Assembly (NCBI RefSeq): GCF_000308475.2
Contig: NZ_BAFT02000030.1
Span: 1-64,000 of the forward strand
Direction: 5' to 3'
From: Nocardia brasiliensis NBRC 14402
Lineage (GTDB): Bacteria > Actinomycetota > Actinomycetes > Mycobacteriales > Mycobacteriaceae
Length of the DNA: 64,000 bases
Positions 17,223 through 26,700 of this stretch are shown piece by piece. The notes under the pieces are model-generated. The model did not search any database and was not told where the DNA came from. It saw only the letters and a program-made list of their open reading frames with translations. Position 1 is the first letter of the stretch. The number at the start of each line of letters is the position of its first letter. The position numbers and the translations under genes are program-made.

Positions 17223-18350
17223 ATGCGATTGGTCATCATCGGCGGTGGGATCCTCGGCACCGCGCACGCCCTGGCCGCTGTCCGCCGCGGTCACGAGGTC
17301 GTGCAGGTCGAGCGGGAGACCGAGGCGCGCGGCGCCACGGTCCGCAACTTCGGCCTGGTCTGGGTTTCCGGCCGGGCCGCGGGCGAACTCGAGCTGACCC
17401 TGCGCTCCCGGCAGCTGTGGGAAGAACTCGGCGGCAAGGTCCCCGGCGTGGGTTTCCGCCCCGCCGGATCGATCACGCTGGTGCGCACGCCCGCCGAGCT
17501 GGCGGTCGCCGAACAAGCCGTTGCGGACCCGTCGGCCGAAGCCCGCGGTTTCGCCTTGCTGGAGCCCGCCGAGGTACGTGCGATCAACCCCGCGCTGCGT
17601 GGCGAATTCCTTGCCGGACTGCATTGTTCGGCCGACGCGGCGGTGGAGTCCCGACAGGCGCTACCCGCGATCCGCGCCTACCTCGCGGCCACCGGCCGCT
17701 ACACCTTCCACGCGGGTACCGAAGCCAGATCGGTCACCGACACCGCCGCCGGTGCGACCGTGCACGACGACCAGGGCCGCCGATTCGACGCGGACCTGGT
17801 GCTGGTCTGCCCCGGCGCGGCACACACCGGACTGACCCGTGAGCTGGCCGGTGTGCTGCCGGTGCGCCGGGTCCGGTTGCAGATGATGCAGACCGCGCCG
17901 CTCGGCGAGCCGCTCACCACCGCCATCGCCGACGGCGACAGCTTCCGCTACTACCCCGGCTTCGCGGGGGCGGCGGTCGACACGCTGAATCGCGAGCAGT
18001 CCCAATCGGCGACCGCCGCGGAGCACAAGATGCAGTTGCTTTGTGTGCAGCGCTTGCACGGCGGCCTGACCATCGGCGACACCCACGAATACGACGAGCC
18101 GTTCGCCTTCGACGTGGACGAGGCGCCCTACGAACATCTCACCGCGGTCACCGAAAAACTGCTCGGACGCGCACTGCCGCAGGTGGTTCGGCGCTGGGCA
18201 GGCGTGTACAGCCAGAGCACCGATCCCTGCGCGCTCGTCACCCGCGCCGCGGCCGGAAAGCACACCTGGGTCGTCACCGGCCCGGGCGGCCGCGGCATGA
18301 CCCTCGGACCCGCACTCGGCGAGGAAACCGCCGAACTTCTGAATCTGTGA
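17223..18350 (+). CDS. FAD-dependent oxidoreductase, phosphonate-associated (TIGR03364-like)
   Basis: A 375-residue glycine-oxidase-like flavoenzyme. LVIIGGGILGTAHALAAVRR is the FAD dinucleotide fold at the start, followed by GATVRNFGLVWVSGR and the C-terminal VTGPGGRGMTLGPALGEE that closes the FAD site. Family members occur next to 2-aminoethylphosphonate transporters and phosphonatase-like hydrolases. They are thought to oxidise AEP or N-methyl-AEP to phosphonoacetaldehyde, replacing the PhnW transaminase. ATG 17223 is chosen from family alignment; GTG 17208, two bases after operator 2, is an alternative leaderless start. It is first in the operon, ending 8 bases before the HAD gene. Confidence 0.85.
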   Translation: MRLVIIGGGILGTAHALAAVRRGHEVVQVERETEARGATVRNFGLVWVSGRAAGELELTLRSRQLWEELGGKVPGVGFRPAGSITLVRTPAELAVAEQAVADPSAEARGFALLEPAEVRAINPALRGEFLAGLHCSADAAVESRQALPAIRAYLAATGRYTFHAGTEARSVTDTAAGATVHDDQGRRFDADLVLVCPGAAHTGLTRELAGVLPVRRVRLQMMQTAPLGEPLTTAIADGDSFRYYPGFAGAAVDTLNREQSQSATAAEHKMQLLCVQRLHGGLTIGDTHEYDEPFAFDVDEAPYEHLTAVTEKLLGRALPQVVRRWAGVYSQSTDPCALVTRAAAGKHTWVVTGPGGRGMTLGPALGEETAELLNL

Positions 18351-18358
18351 GGACAACC

Positions 18359-19048
18359 TTGTCGGACAACACTATTCAACTGGCCGTGCTGGACATGGCG
18401 GGCACCACCGTGGCCGACGGCGGCTTGGTGCTGCGCGCCTTCGAGGCGGCCGCCACGGCGGCAGGCATCGCGGCAGAGGGGCCGGAGCGCGAGGCGGCCC
18501 GCACCTATGTGCTCGACACCATGGGCCAGTCCAAGATCGCCGTGTTCCGCGCGCTGCTCGGCGACGAGGACCGCGCGCAGCGAGCCAACCTGACCTTCGA
18601 GGCCGCGTACGAGGCGCAGATCGACGAGGTCGCGATCACCCCGATTCCCGGTGCCGCCACGGCGATCGGCAAGCTGCGCGGCGCAGGCGTCAAGGTCGCG
18701 CTCACCACCGGCTTCAGTCGCTCGACCCAGGACCGCCTGCTGCACGCGCTCGGCTGGCACGACATCGCCGACCTGACACTGGCGCCCGCCGACGCCGGAC
18801 GCGGACGCCCCTACCCCGACCTGGTACTCACCGCACTGCTGCGCCTGCAGGCCGATGCGGTGGATCGGGTTGCGGTACTGGGCGATACGACCAGCGATAT
18901 CGCCACCGGCCTGGCCGCGGGCGCACAGATCGTCGCGGGCACGCTCACCGGCGCGCACGACGAGGCACAGCTGCGCGCGGCGGGCGCCACCCACGTGGTG
19001 CCCTCGGTCGTCGAATTCGCCGAACTGATCCTGGCCGAACACTCCTGA
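18359..19048 (+). CDS. Phosphonatase-like HAD hydrolase
   Basis: A 229-residue HAD-superfamily protein like phosphonoacetaldehyde hydrolase. LAVLDMAGTTVADGG carries the nucleophile Asp and the acid/base position, ALTTGFSRSTQ is motif II, and VAVLGDTTSDIATGLAAGA is motif IV. In the cap, MGQSKIAVFRAL places a Lys where PhnX has its Schiff-base Lys. It would split phosphonoacetaldehyde into acetaldehyde and phosphate, the step after the upstream FAD enzyme. The TTG start at 18359 has GAGG about 7 bases upstream. Confidence 0.85.
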   Translation: MSDNTIQLAVLDMAGTTVADGGLVLRAFEAAATAAGIAAEGPEREAARTYVLDTMGQSKIAVFRALLGDEDRAQRANLTFEAAYEAQIDEVAITPIPGAATAIGKLRGAGVKVALTTGFSRSTQDRLLHALGWHDIADLTLAPADAGRGRPYPDLVLTALLRLQADAVDRVAVLGDTTSDIATGLAAGAQIVAGTLTGAHDEAQLRAAGATHVVPSVVEFAELILAEHS

Positions 19049-19104
19049 CCGGCCCGTCCATTCCTTCGACTCCGACACCCTCACGAACCGAAAGTTGTAG
19101 TCAC

Positions 19105-20178
19105 GTGCGTACTTCCAACACGCAGACCCGCCTCGCACGCCGCCGGTCCCGGGCCGCGCTGCTCGTCGCGGCCGTCACCACCGTCGCGGCCACCGCGGCC
19201 TGCGGCGGCACCGGTACGGACAGCGCGAGCGGTAAGACCGTCACGGTCTATTCCGCCGACGGCGTAGGCAGCTGGTACCAGAACCAGTTCGCCGAGTTCG
19301 AGAAGCAGACCGGCATCGCGGTCAACCTGGTCGAGGCCGGCTCGGGCGAGGTCGTCAACCGGGTCGACAAGGAGCAGGCCAACCCGCAGGCCGATGTCGT
19401 CGTCACCCTGCCGCCGTTCATCCAGAAGGCGAAAGCCGCTGGGCTGCTGCAGGACAGCGGCGTGGACACCAGCGCCGTCCCGGCCGCGGACAAGGACGCC
19501 GAAGGTAAGTACGTCACGCTGGCGAACAACTACCTGTGCTTCATCGCCAACCCCGCGGTCGACGCGAAGGCACTCACCTGGGACGACCTGCTGCAGCCGG
19601 AATTCAAAGGCAAGCTGCAGTATTCGACGCCCGGCCAGGCCGGTGACGGCACCGCGGTCCTGATCCTGTTGCAGAAGTTGCTCGGCAAGCAGGGCGCGCT
19701 CGACTATCTGGCCAAGTTGCAGGCCAACAATGTCGGGCCGTCCTCGTCCACCGGCAAGCTGCAGGCCAAGGTCGACAAGGGCGAGCTGAGCATCGCCAAC
19801 GGCGACGTGCAGATGAACCTGACCACCATCAAGGAGAAGGGCTCGAAGTTCAGCGTGTTCTTCCCGGCCGCGGCCGACGGCAAGAAGTCGACCGTCGCGG
19901 TGCCGTACGTGATGGGCCTGGCCAAGGGTGCGCCGCATCAGGCCGACGCCAAGAAGCTGATGGACTTCCTGCTCTCGGCGCAGGCGCAGAAGTCGCTCGG
20001 CACAGACGCTTTCGCGGTGCCCGCGCGGGCCGAACTGCGCGAGACCCCGGCCGCCGGTTCGGGCCCGTCGCCGAGTTCGGTGTTGCAGGGTGTCGAGCTG
20101 CTGCCGGTCGACTGGACCAAGGTGCTCACGGATCTGGACGGCGACCTCGCCGCGTACCAGAAGGCCACCGGTAGCTGA
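19105..20178 (+). CDS. phnS: 2-aminoethylphosphonate ABC transporter, solute-binding lipoprotein
   Basis: A 357-residue extracellular binding protein. Arg-rich start, hydrophobic LLVAAVTTVAATAAC with the lipobox Cys near residue 33, then VTVYSADGVGSWYQNQFAEFEKQTGIAV, the usual opening of family 1 binding proteins (iron/AEP group). VVVTLPPFIQKAKAAGLL and YSTPGQAGDGTAVLIL match the AEP-specific subgroup. It sits 56 bases after the HAD gene and 28 before the ATPase. The ligand call rests on the cluster. Confidence 0.85.
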   Translation: MRTSNTQTRLARRRSRAALLVAAVTTVAATAACGGTGTDSASGKTVTVYSADGVGSWYQNQFAEFEKQTGIAVNLVEAGSGEVVNRVDKEQANPQADVVVTLPPFIQKAKAAGLLQDSGVDTSAVPAADKDAEGKYVTLANNYLCFIANPAVDAKALTWDDLLQPEFKGKLQYSTPGQAGDGTAVLILLQKLLGKQGALDYLAKLQANNVGPSSSTGKLQAKVDKGELSIANGDVQMNLTTIKEKGSKFSVFFPAAADGKKSTVAVPYVMGLAKGAPHQADAKKLMDFLLSAQAQKSLGTDAFAVPARAELRETPAAGSGPSPSSVLQGVELLPVDWTKVLTDLDGDLAAYQKATGS

Positions 20179-20206
20179 AAAGCGCTAGCGCACAAGGGAG
20201 TCGATC

Positions 20207-21382
20207 ATGTCCACCGGTGACGCGCGGACCAAGTCATCCACCTCAGCCTTGACCGGGACGCGGCCCGGCGCCGAACTGGCGATCGTATTCGATCGGGTCG
20301 GCGTCAGCTATCGCAGCGGCCGTAAAACCACTGTCGCACTGGCCGATTTCACTTTGCGCGTCGCCGCGGGTGAGACGGTCGCCCTGCTGGGACCCAGCGG
20401 TTCGGGGAAGTCGACGGCGCTCAAAGCCTTGGCCGGTTTCGTCCGGCCGACCTCGGGCGCGGTCCGGCTGGCCGGTCGCGACGTCACCGAACTCTCCCCG
20501 GCCAAGCGCGGGATCGGCGTCGTCGTGCAGTCGTACGCACTGTTCCCGCATATGACCGTGCACGGCAATGTGTCCTTCGGGCTGAAGGCACAGCGCGTGG
20601 CGCGCAAGGAGATCAGCGCGCGGGTCACCGAGGCGCTGGACATGGTCGGCATGGGGGCCTATGCCAAGCGCCTGCCCCGGGAACTGTCCGGCGGGCAGCA
20701 GCAGCGGGTGGCGATCGCCAGGGCGCTGGCCATCCGGCCCAAAGTGTTGCTGCTCGACGAGCCGCTCGCCGCGCTAGACGCCCAGCTGCGCCAATCCATG
20801 CTCGGCGAGTTACAGCAGTTGCGGGCCGCGCTGCCGGAGACGGCCATGCTGTATGTGACCCACGACCAAACCGAGGCGCTCGCCTTGGCCGATCGCATCG
20901 CGGTCATGCGCGATGCCCGCCTGGTCGACCTCGATACCGCCGAAAACCTTTGGCGTCGCCCGCCTTCCGATTTCACCGCCGCCTTCCTCGGCGGAGCGAA
21001 CCTGCTGTCCTGCACCGTGAACCGGGTGTCCGGCGGCGCGGCCCTGGTCACTGTCGGCACCCGGACGCTGCGGGCGGAAGCGCCCACACCCGGTGTCGGT
21101 CAGCAGAATTGGGCTCCGGACTCGCCCGCGCTGCTGTGTGTGCGCCCGCACACCATCCGGATCGGCGCCACCGCCGAACGAGACGCGCTGCACGGCACGG
21201 TGACCACCGCGGTCTGGCGTGGTGCCTCGACCCGCTTGCACCTCGCCATCGAAGGGCTGGCCGACGCGGTCACCGCCGACGTTCCCGGCCACGTGGAGAC
21301 GGCGGTCGGCTCGGTCGTCGGGGTCCGCTTCCCCGACCCGGCCGGTGTCCTCATCCCCCGCGCGGTGGGGGCGGACGCATGA
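20207..21382 (+). CDS. phnT: 2-aminoethylphosphonate ABC transporter, ATP-binding protein
   Basis: A 391-residue ABC ATPase. Walker A GPSGSGKST (about residue 64), Q-loop VVQSYALFPHM, signature LSGGQQQRVAIARA, Walker B VLLLDEPLAALD and H-loop VTHDQTEAL are all intact. The last 110 or so residues form a TOBE regulatory domain (LCVRPHTIRIG). It has an extra 25-residue N-terminal tail rich in Ser/Thr. It overlaps the next permease by 4 bases (ATGA). Confidence 0.9.
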   Translation: MSTGDARTKSSTSALTGTRPGAELAIVFDRVGVSYRSGRKTTVALADFTLRVAAGETVALLGPSGSGKSTALKALAGFVRPTSGAVRLAGRDVTELSPAKRGIGVVVQSYALFPHMTVHGNVSFGLKAQRVARKEISARVTEALDMVGMGAYAKRLPRELSGGQQQRVAIARALAIRPKVLLLDEPLAALDAQLRQSMLGELQQLRAALPETAMLYVTHDQTEALALADRIAVMRDARLVDLDTAENLWRRPPSDFTAAFLGGANLLSCTVNRVSGGAALVTVGTRTLRAEAPTPGVGQQNWAPDSPALLCVRPHTIRIGATAERDALHGTVTTAVWRGASTRLHLAIEGLADAVTADVPGHVETAVGSVVGVRFPDPAGVLIPRAVGADA

Positions 21383-22278
21383 GCACACCCGCGCTGCTCG
21401 AACCGATCACCGAACTGAGCCCGCAACGCCCCGTGCGGCAACGCAACTGGAAACCGGTGCTCTGGAGTCTGCCGCCGATGCTGGTGGTGCTGGGCATCGC
21501 GGTGTACCCGATCGTCCGGGTACTCGCCGAGTCGACCGTGACGCCGTCCGGCCGGGGCGCCGCGGTGTGGTCGGACGTGCTCGGTTCCGAATCGTTCCGG
21601 AACGCGTTGTGGCGCACGGTGTCCATCGCGGTCGTGTCCACCGCCGGGTGCCTGGTGCTCGGCACCTTCCTGGCCATCGTGCTCGCCTTCGTGCCGTTTC
21701 CCGGCGCGCCCGTGGTGGGCCGGCTCATCGATACCGTGCTGACGCTGCCCTCGTTCCTGATCACGCTGGCTTTCACGTTCCTCTACGGCACCGCGGGCGC
21801 GGTGAACGCGCTGATCGCCGAGCTGACCGGGGGCACCGAGCCGGCACTGGACTTCCTCACCACCCCGCTCGGCGTAATCCTCGCCGAGATCACGTTCTTC
21901 ACCCCGTTCGTGGTGCGTCCGCTGCTGGCCGCGTTCGCGCAGTTGCCGCGGGAACAACTCGATGTCGCCGCGAGCCTGGGCGCTTCGCCGTGGCGCGTCC
22001 TGCGTCAGGTGGTGCTCCCGGAGGCCTGGCCCGCGCTGGCGGCGGGCGGCAGCCTGGTTCTGCTGTTGACGCTCAACGAGTTCGGCATCGTGCTGTTCAC
22101 CGGCGCGAAGGGCGTGCTGACGCTGCCCGCGCTGATCTACACGCGCGGCATCGTCACGTTCGACCTGCCCGGCGCCGCGGTCCTCGCCTCGGTACAGGTG
22201 CTGTTGTCGCTCACGCTCTACATCGGCTACCGGCTCGTGTTCGCGCGGTTCACCGGTGCCGCCGCGAAAAAGGACTGA
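21379..22278 (+). CDS. phnU: 2-aminoethylphosphonate ABC transporter, permease 1
   Basis: A 299-residue inner-membrane protein with about six helices, the first at LPPMLVVLGIAVYPIVRVL. The EAA loop, which contacts the ATPase, is read in EQLDVAASLGASPWRVLRQVVLPEAWPA. The start overlaps the ATPase stop, so translation is coupled. The second permease follows after 3 bases. Confidence 0.88.
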   Translation: MSTPALLEPITELSPQRPVRQRNWKPVLWSLPPMLVVLGIAVYPIVRVLAESTVTPSGRGAAVWSDVLGSESFRNALWRTVSIAVVSTAGCLVLGTFLAIVLAFVPFPGAPVVGRLIDTVLTLPSFLITLAFTFLYGTAGAVNALIAELTGGTEPALDFLTTPLGVILAEITFFTPFVVRPLLAAFAQLPREQLDVAASLGASPWRVLRQVVLPEAWPALAAGGSLVLLLTLNEFGIVLFTGAKGVLTLPALIYTRGIVTFDLPGAAVLASVQVLLSLTLYIGYRLVFARFTGAAAKKD

Positions 22279-22281
22279 AAC

Positions 22282-23079
22282 ATGCTGGTGTGGACGAAAA
22301 AAGGCAGAGCCGTCGTGCTCGCGGCGTTCGCGCTCGTCGTGCTCGTGGTGTTCCTCGCCCCGATCGCGACGGTGGCGGCGGCCGCGCTGGCGGGCAGCTG
22401 GACCGGCCCGCTGCCCGCGGACCTCGGCTTCGCCAACTTCGGGCGGGCGCTGTCCGGCGAGCAGGCGGCCAGTCTCTCGGTGAGTCTGCAGACCGCGCTG
22501 CTGGCCGGCGCCTTCTCGCTGGTGCTCGGCACCTGGGCGGCGCTGGCGGCGCGCGAGGCGCCCGGCTGGTGGCGGCGCTGGACCGATGCCGTGTTCCATC
22601 TGCCGGTCGCGGTCCCGTCGGTCGCCATCGGCCTCGGCGTGCTGATCGCGTTCAACGAGCGGCCCCTCCTGCTCGGCGGCACGAAATGGATTGTCATCCT
22701 GGCGCATTCGGTGCTGGTGCTGGCGTACGCGTTCAGTGCGGTATCGGCCGCGTTGGACCGGATCGACCCCGGCTACCGGCAAGCCGCCGAATCGCTGGGC
22801 GCGGGACCGGCCAGGGTTCTGTTCCAGGTGACGTTGCCCTTGCTGCTGCCCGCCCTCGGCGCGGCCGCGGGCCTGGCCGTCGCGCTGTCGATGGGCGAAC
22901 TCGGCGCCACCATCATGGTGTACCCGGCCACCTGGAAGACGCTGCCGGTCGGCATCTTCGCCCAGACCGATCGCGGCGAGGTCTTCGACGCCGCGGCGAG
23001 CACCACCCTGCTCGTGCTGACCACCCTGGTGGCGCTGATCCTGCTCGGACGGATCCGCAGCCGCGCGACCCTGCGCTGA
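22282..23079 (+). CDS. phnV: 2-aminoethylphosphonate ABC transporter, permease 2
   Basis: A 265-residue permease with six predicted helices. The EAA-type loop is QAAESLGAGPARVLFQVTLPLLLPA. It follows permease 1 by 3 bases, making a heterodimeric channel, and is the last gene of the operon. A short hairpin follows 18 bases after the stop. Confidence 0.88.
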   Translation: MLVWTKKGRAVVLAAFALVVLVVFLAPIATVAAAALAGSWTGPLPADLGFANFGRALSGEQAASLSVSLQTALLAGAFSLVLGTWAALAAREAPGWWRRWTDAVFHLPVAVPSVAIGLGVLIAFNERPLLLGGTKWIVILAHSVLVLAYAFSAVSAALDRIDPGYRQAAESLGAGPARVLFQVTLPLLLPALGAAAGLAVALSMGELGATIMVYPATWKTLPVGIFAQTDRGEVFDAAASTTLLVLTTLVALILLGRIRSRATLR

Positions 23080-23097
23080 CCCGGCCCGCGTTGGTCC

Positions 23098-23126
23098 CGG
23101 CCGGTGCGCGCCGGCCGACCTAGGAT
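23098..23126 (+). promoter_or_regulatory. Hairpin at operon end followed by a leaderless -10 box
   Basis: CGGCCGG (23098-23104) and CCGGCCG (23111-23117) can form a 7-bp stem. TAGGAT at 23121-23126 then stands exactly six bases before the GTG at 23133, so the next gene is likely transcribed from its start codon. Confidence 0.45.
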
Positions 23127-23132
23127 GGCGAG

Positions 23133-23729
23133 GTGACCGCACTTCCGTTGATCTTCACCGCGGGCTGGGCGAGCGGGGTGAACGCGTACGCCGTCGTCCT
23201 GCTGCTCGGCCTCTTCGGGCGCACCGGCCTCGCCGATTCGGTGCCCGCGGCGCTGCAGCGGACCGATGTGCTGATCGCCGCCGCGGTGCTGTTCCTGATC
23301 GAAGCGGTGGCGGACAAGATCCCGTACCTGGACTCGTTCTGGGATGCGTTCCACACCGTGGTGCGGCCCCTCTCGGGCGCGGTGGTGGCGGCTTTGATTG
23401 CCGGACAGGACGGTTCGCTGCCGGAGCTGGCGGCCGGCGCGGTCGGTGGCTTCAGCGCGCTGGCCAGTCATCTGGTCAAGGCGGGCACGCGGATGGCGAT
23501 CAACACCTCGCCGGAGCCGGTCAGCAACGTCGTGGCGAGCACCGCGGAGGACACCGCGGTCGCCGGGATCGTCACGCTGGCGATCTTCCATCCGATCCCG
23601 GCGGCGATCATCGCGGGCGTGCTGCTCGTGCTCGGTTCGGTCGTGGTGGCCTTCCTCGCCACCCGCATCCGCCGCTATCTGCGCCGCCGCCGGGAACGCA
23701 GGGCGGCGCGGCACGTGCCCGCGACCTGA
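23133..23729 (+). CDS. DUF4126 integral membrane protein
   Basis: A 198-residue membrane protein with about five hydrophobic segments. LIFTAGWASGVNAYAVVLLLGLFGR opens it, and the conserved DUF4126 blocks EAVADKIPYLDSFWDAFHTVVRP and GAVGGFSALASHLVKAGTR follow. It ends in an Arg-rich cytoplasmic tail (RRYLRRRRERRAAR). The function of the family is unknown. It starts as a probable leaderless transcript and ends 60 bases before the large repeat protein. Confidence 0.8.
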   Translation: MTALPLIFTAGWASGVNAYAVVLLLGLFGRTGLADSVPAALQRTDVLIAAAVLFLIEAVADKIPYLDSFWDAFHTVVRPLSGAVVAALIAGQDGSLPELAAGAVGGFSALASHLVKAGTRMAINTSPEPVSNVVASTAEDTAVAGIVTLAIFHPIPAAIIAGVLLVLGSVVVAFLATRIRRYLRRRRERRAARHVPAT

Positions 23730-23789
23730 TTGCCCCGCGTACCTCGTCAGCTCCCACCCAGCGGTATCCGAAAGGCGGGCCGTCGAACC

Positions 23790-26700
23790 ATGGCAGCACC
23801 GGCGACAAAACTCCTGAAGGACCTCGAACCGCTGGCCGCGCCGCAGCGCAGGCGCGCGATCGCCGCCACGGCCTTGCGCCTGAGCGGCACACCCGAGTTC
23901 GGCGCACTGCTCGGCGACCTCGGGGCGCGCGGCCACTACGAGCGCGTCCTCGCCATCCAGCTGGCCACGGTCGCCGCCGACCACGCCCACCTGCTCGCTC
24001 AACTCGATTCGGCGGAAGCGGAATTCGGCTGCCGCGCACTCGCCGGGCTGGTGCGCATCGGCATCGCCCCGGCGGAACTGGTCGCCCGGGTGCCGCGATT
24101 GCCGCAGCGCGTCCGGCGCACGCTGTTTCGCGCGATCGGGCGTCGTTCGGCAGGCCCCGAGCCGGCCGATGCGCTATTGCCCGAGATCAGAACGCATTTC
24201 GGCGATACCGAGGCGGCGCATATCCTGCCGTACTGTTCCGCGGCGGTGGTCGCCGAATACCTGCCACGGCTCGACTACGCCACGTCGAATTGGCGCACGC
24301 TGCACCGCAAACACTCCGATCTCGTGCTCAGTTATCTGGAGGGCCTCGCCGCGCTGGCCGGGGAAGCGGAGTGGCCGCACCTGTGGCCGTGGGTCGCCGC
24401 GGGCGCCGACACCGGCGCACTACGCCACCCGGACCGGCTGCTCGCCCTCGCCGCCCGCGCGGTCCGGTATGTGCCGCTCACCGGACTGCACCGTATCGTC
24501 GGCGCGCTGGCCAGGCACGACGTGGACGCGGTCGGCGCTTTGATCCTGCATCCGAGTGGGCGCGGCTCCGGTCTGACCGGACGTGCCCTGTTCACCGCGT
24601 TGCGCGAACTACCGGACGACCGGCTGATCGCCTTGTGCGCCGCCTACCCGGACCACCAGCGACGGGCCTTCCTGCGCACGCTGGCACCGGCGCGGCGGGC
24701 CGCGGTGATCCAGGTGTTCATCCGGCCCGGCACCGATCCCGCGCGGGCCGATCTCGACGCGCTGGACCAGCTGCCCCGAGACGAGCGGACGGCGCTCGCC
24801 CGGCTGCTGCTCACCAAGCACGGCGGCACCGAGGTCCGAGCCGTCCGCGAGCGCTTGATCGCCCGCCTGCCGTGGGACGAGGCCGAACCCGCACTACGCG
24901 AGAGCATTCGCCGGCCGACGGCCGAGGAGCGCGCGCAGGCCTATCCGCTGCTGGTGACCGCCGCGATCGGCAGCCGCGATCCCGCAGCGGTCGGCGCGCT
25001 GCTCGACCTGCTGCGCCGACTGCGCAACGAGCAGGACCCGGTGCGGCGCATCGCGTTACAGGCGATCGGCCGGATCCCGCCCACGCTGTTGCGCAGTGCC
25101 CACCTGCCCGCGCTGGAAATGCTGACCGCCGATGCCGTACAGGCACGGGACCGGTCGTCCGCGACCATCGACGGCGTCGGCCGGATCGCCCGCACGCTGC
25201 TCGTGCACGGAGCCCGCACCGGCGACACCGCCTTCGCGAGCGCGGCCTTACGCATTATCGAAAGCCTTGCCGCACACGAGAGTTCGGTACCGCTGTGGCG
25301 GCTGCACCGGGACCTGCCGCGCGGCGCGGACCACCGCGTCTTCGATACCCTGCGCCCCCGGCTCGACAGCGCCGCCGCCCGCGACGAGTGGGATCTCACT
25401 TTGCGCCTGGCCCAGGGCCTGGACCGGCGCGCCTGGCAGGTACCGGCGTTGCAGCAGTTGCTCTTACGCGCCTGCGGCGCGCGCGACGACCACGTCATCC
25501 GTACCGCCGTCGATCTGGTGCTGGCGAACCCGGCCACCCGCGACGAGCACCTGGCCGTCCTGCTGCACCGTGACCGTTCCCTCATCGCGCTGCCGCGGGT
25601 GCGGCAGTTGATCGCGACGCGCCGCACCGACCTCCTCGGCCTGGTCCTCGCCGGGGCGAACCCGGGCCGCTTCGGTTCGCCCAAAGTGCGCATGGTGCCG
25701 GACTTTTCGACGGGATTCGGGGGATGGACGCCACGACAGGTCGAACTGTACGCCCGAGCGCTCACCGCGCTGGTGCGGTCGAAGCAGACCGCGCCGTGGG
25801 AGAAGGCTTGGGCGATACAGCGTCTGGGTCGCCTACCCGAGAGCGTCGCCCGCCTGCGCGGCTATCCGGACGACCCGGAACTCACGGTGGCCGAGGCCGC
25901 GCTCACCGCGCTCGGCCGCAGCGATCCGGCCGCGGCCGCCATCGATGTACTCGGCCGCTACGTGACCGGCGACCGCGCCCGGGTCGCGGTGAGCGGCATG
26001 GCTTCCCGCGCCAGGAGCATCGCCCCCGACCGGCTCGCGGTGGCCTTGCGACCACTGCTGGACTCCGCGAAGGTCACCTCCGTGAAAGAGGGCGTGCGTC
26101 TGCTGGCGACGTTGCACGCGCCGGCCGCGATGCCCACGCTGCGAGCGCTCTGGGATCGCCCGGAACAGCACCGAGACGTGCGGCGCGCCATCGTCTTCGG
26201 CTGCCGTTGGCTGCTGCGGCACGAGGAGGCATGGCAGATCCTGGACGCGGCCGTACGGCTGCCCGAGGTGGCGAGCGAGGTGCTGGCGCTCACCCCCGGC
26301 GAGCTTCCGATCGTGCAGCGGCATCGCATGGCCGAACTCGTCCACACGGTGGCCGCCGACCCGGATACCGCGCTCGCCGGAACCGCGCTGCGAGTACTGG
26401 GTACCTGGCACCGCTGGGCGCCCGCCGACACCGGCGACCTCCTGGTGCGCAGGCTGACCGACCTCGGCGAGGTCGGGTTGTGGCGGCAGGTGGTGCCCGT
26501 GCTCGTGCACGGCGGCTTCCACCCGCGCATTCCGGCGGCCGTCGATCGGCTGCTCGCCTCGGCGGACCTGGTGTCGGCCGATCGTGATCTGCCTGCACGC
26601 CAGCGACTCTCGACCTTACTCGACGCGCTGGCCATCGCCGCCGAGAGCTCGGAGCAGGCGCGCACGATCGCCGCGACCGTCGCCACCCGGCTCGCGCACG

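Noticed and set aside
21100..23142. 680-codon minus-strand frame, and a 634-codon plus frame at 21219-23123
   Set aside because: Both are Arg/Gly-rich shadows of the two AEP permease genes, whose membrane segments and EAA loops are clear in the correct frame.
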